Shown one piece after another: positions 63,483 to 64,000 of a stretch of 64,000 nt of DNA. The notes under the pieces were generated by a model that saw only the letters and a list, made by a program, of their open reading frames with translations, was not told where the DNA came from and did no database searches. Position 1 is the first letter of the stretch. Every line of letters begins with the position of its first letter. The stretch comes from Subtercola boreus (GTDB lineage: Bacteria > Actinomycetota > Actinomycetes > Actinomycetales > Microbacteriaceae): positions 1 through 64,000 of the forward strand of contig NZ_NBXA01000003.1 of NCBI RefSeq assembly GCF_003399625.1, given 5' to 3'. The position numbers were made by a program, and so were the translations under genes.

Positions 63483-64000
63483 CTAATCGTCGAGCAGGCC
63501 GTGCACCGTGGCCTCGTCGACGATCAGGTCGGTGATCAGGTGCGCGGCCAGCGCGCCGCGGAGGGCGGGCATCCGGGACTTGCCGGAGACCACGCAGACG
63601 CGCCTCGACACCCGGGCCAGTTGGTCAAGCGGCGGTCCGCTCGACCGGAGGTTCATCGGAACGTCGGCGCTCGATCCGTCGGAGCGGTAGAACACCGTCG
63701 CCACATCGCCGACGACATGCGACGCATTCAGGCTCTGGAAGTCCTGCTCATCGAGGTAACCACTCGTGTACACGTGCCCCGGCACGTCTGACAGCGGGGT
63801 TCCGAGGCCGAAGAGCGCGACATCCATCCGCTTCTGGATGTCGAGCACCCGCCGGATGCTGCGTTCCCGCCAGAGCACCTGCTTCGTCGCCGGGTCATCG
63901 AAGAACGCCGGCACCGGGAACTGCTGGACGTACGCGCCGTAGGCCGCACCGAACCTCGACATGATCTCGCTGGCGTACACGATGCCCGTCGTCCGCGTGT
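63483..64000 (-). CDS. SorC-type sugar-binding transcriptional regulator (partial, N-terminus beyond window)
   Basis: The visible 171 residues are the C-terminal sugar-phosphate-binding domain: TKQVLWRERSIRRVLDIQKR near the start, then VALFGLGTPLSDVPGHVYTSGYL and NLRSSGPPLDQLARVSRRVCVVSGK, typical of the SorC/DeoR-like family. The frame remains open at the window edge (T-R-T-T-G-I-V-Y-A-S), so the helix-turn-helix is outside. Ligand unknown; probably a phosphorylated sugar or polyol. Confidence 0.82.
   Translation of the reverse strand, partial: TRTTGIVYASEIMSRFGAAYGAYVQQFPVPAFFDDPATKQVLWRERSIRRVLDIQKRMDVALFGLGTPLSDVPGHVYTSGYLDEQDFQSLNASHVVGDVATVFYRSDGSSADVPMNLRSSGPPLDQLARVSRRVCVVSGKSRMPALRGALAAHLITDLIVDEATVHGLLDD

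Overview
The window is very GC-rich (most codons end in G or C) and gene-dense. Short gaps, ATGA/GTGA overlaps, Tat-type signal peptides, LAxTG-type sorting signals, a CPH-type copper ATPase, actinobacterial YhgE/MMPL proteins and a DUF7882-like protein (a family I associate with Microbacteriaceae) point to a chromosomal segment of an actinobacterium, most likely Microbacteriaceae. The genus cannot be fixed from the sequence alone. There is no rRNA, tRNA, CRISPR array, prophage or complete insertion sequence that I can see.

Layout. 0-6 kb: a secreted Tat-type protein, a ClpC-type chaperone behind two HspR (HAIR)-like operators, a conserved hypothetical protein, an acetyltransferase with an Asp-rich insert, and a PrmC-like methyltransferase. 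6-10 kb: a phosphatase, then an ECF sigma/zinc anti-sigma pair divergent from a Rieske lipoprotein and a DUF2231 membrane protein, with near-identical promoter motifs facing both ways; then a secreted bulb-type lectin. 10-15.3 kb: a complete Leloir galactose operon (galT-galK-galM-galE) divergent from a DeoR regulator. 15.5-22.4 kb: GABA aminotransferase, DedA protein, OmpR-type two-component system, and a His-rich copper ATPase behind a CsoR-like palindrome. 22.5-28.4 kb: a HIRAN-like membrane protein, TspO-like and EamA proteins, and two secreted proteins, one behind five 11-bp-phased GTGA repeats. 28.6-35 kb: proline iminopeptidase, a microbial rhodopsin with proton-pump residues behind a DUF7882-like gene, and a LuxR-type two-component/ABC-2 operon. 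35-44 kb: acyl-CoA oxidase, RecQ, a wall-anchored 5'-nucleotidase, an MFS pump and a TMEM175-like protein.

44-48 kb: a DEAD-box helicase with a long YGDR-repeat tail. Its 3' end is duplicated about 1 kb away, and the two copies bracket a hicBA toxin-antitoxin locus whose toxin is decayed and whose antitoxin is intact. 48-59.9 kb: an efflux/envelope cluster in which a MarR gene is divergent from MMPL, RND, TetR, an MMPL fused to a degenerate ABC-ATPase domain, and YhgE. 60-64 kb: a class A penicillin-binding protein, an aldo/keto reductase and the truncated end of a SorC-type regulator.

Two general features stand out. Long, often perfect hairpins without T-tracts sit at most convergent gene junctions, some of them copies of one repeat family. 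Several genes carry a TANNNT-like hexamer 6-7 nt before the start codon, which suggests leaderless transcripts. The strongest leads for new biology are the MMPL-pseudoATPase fusion with YhgE, the ECF/Rieske/DUF2231 module, the phased GTGA array, the rhodopsin, and the decayed TA locus between helicase-tail repeats.
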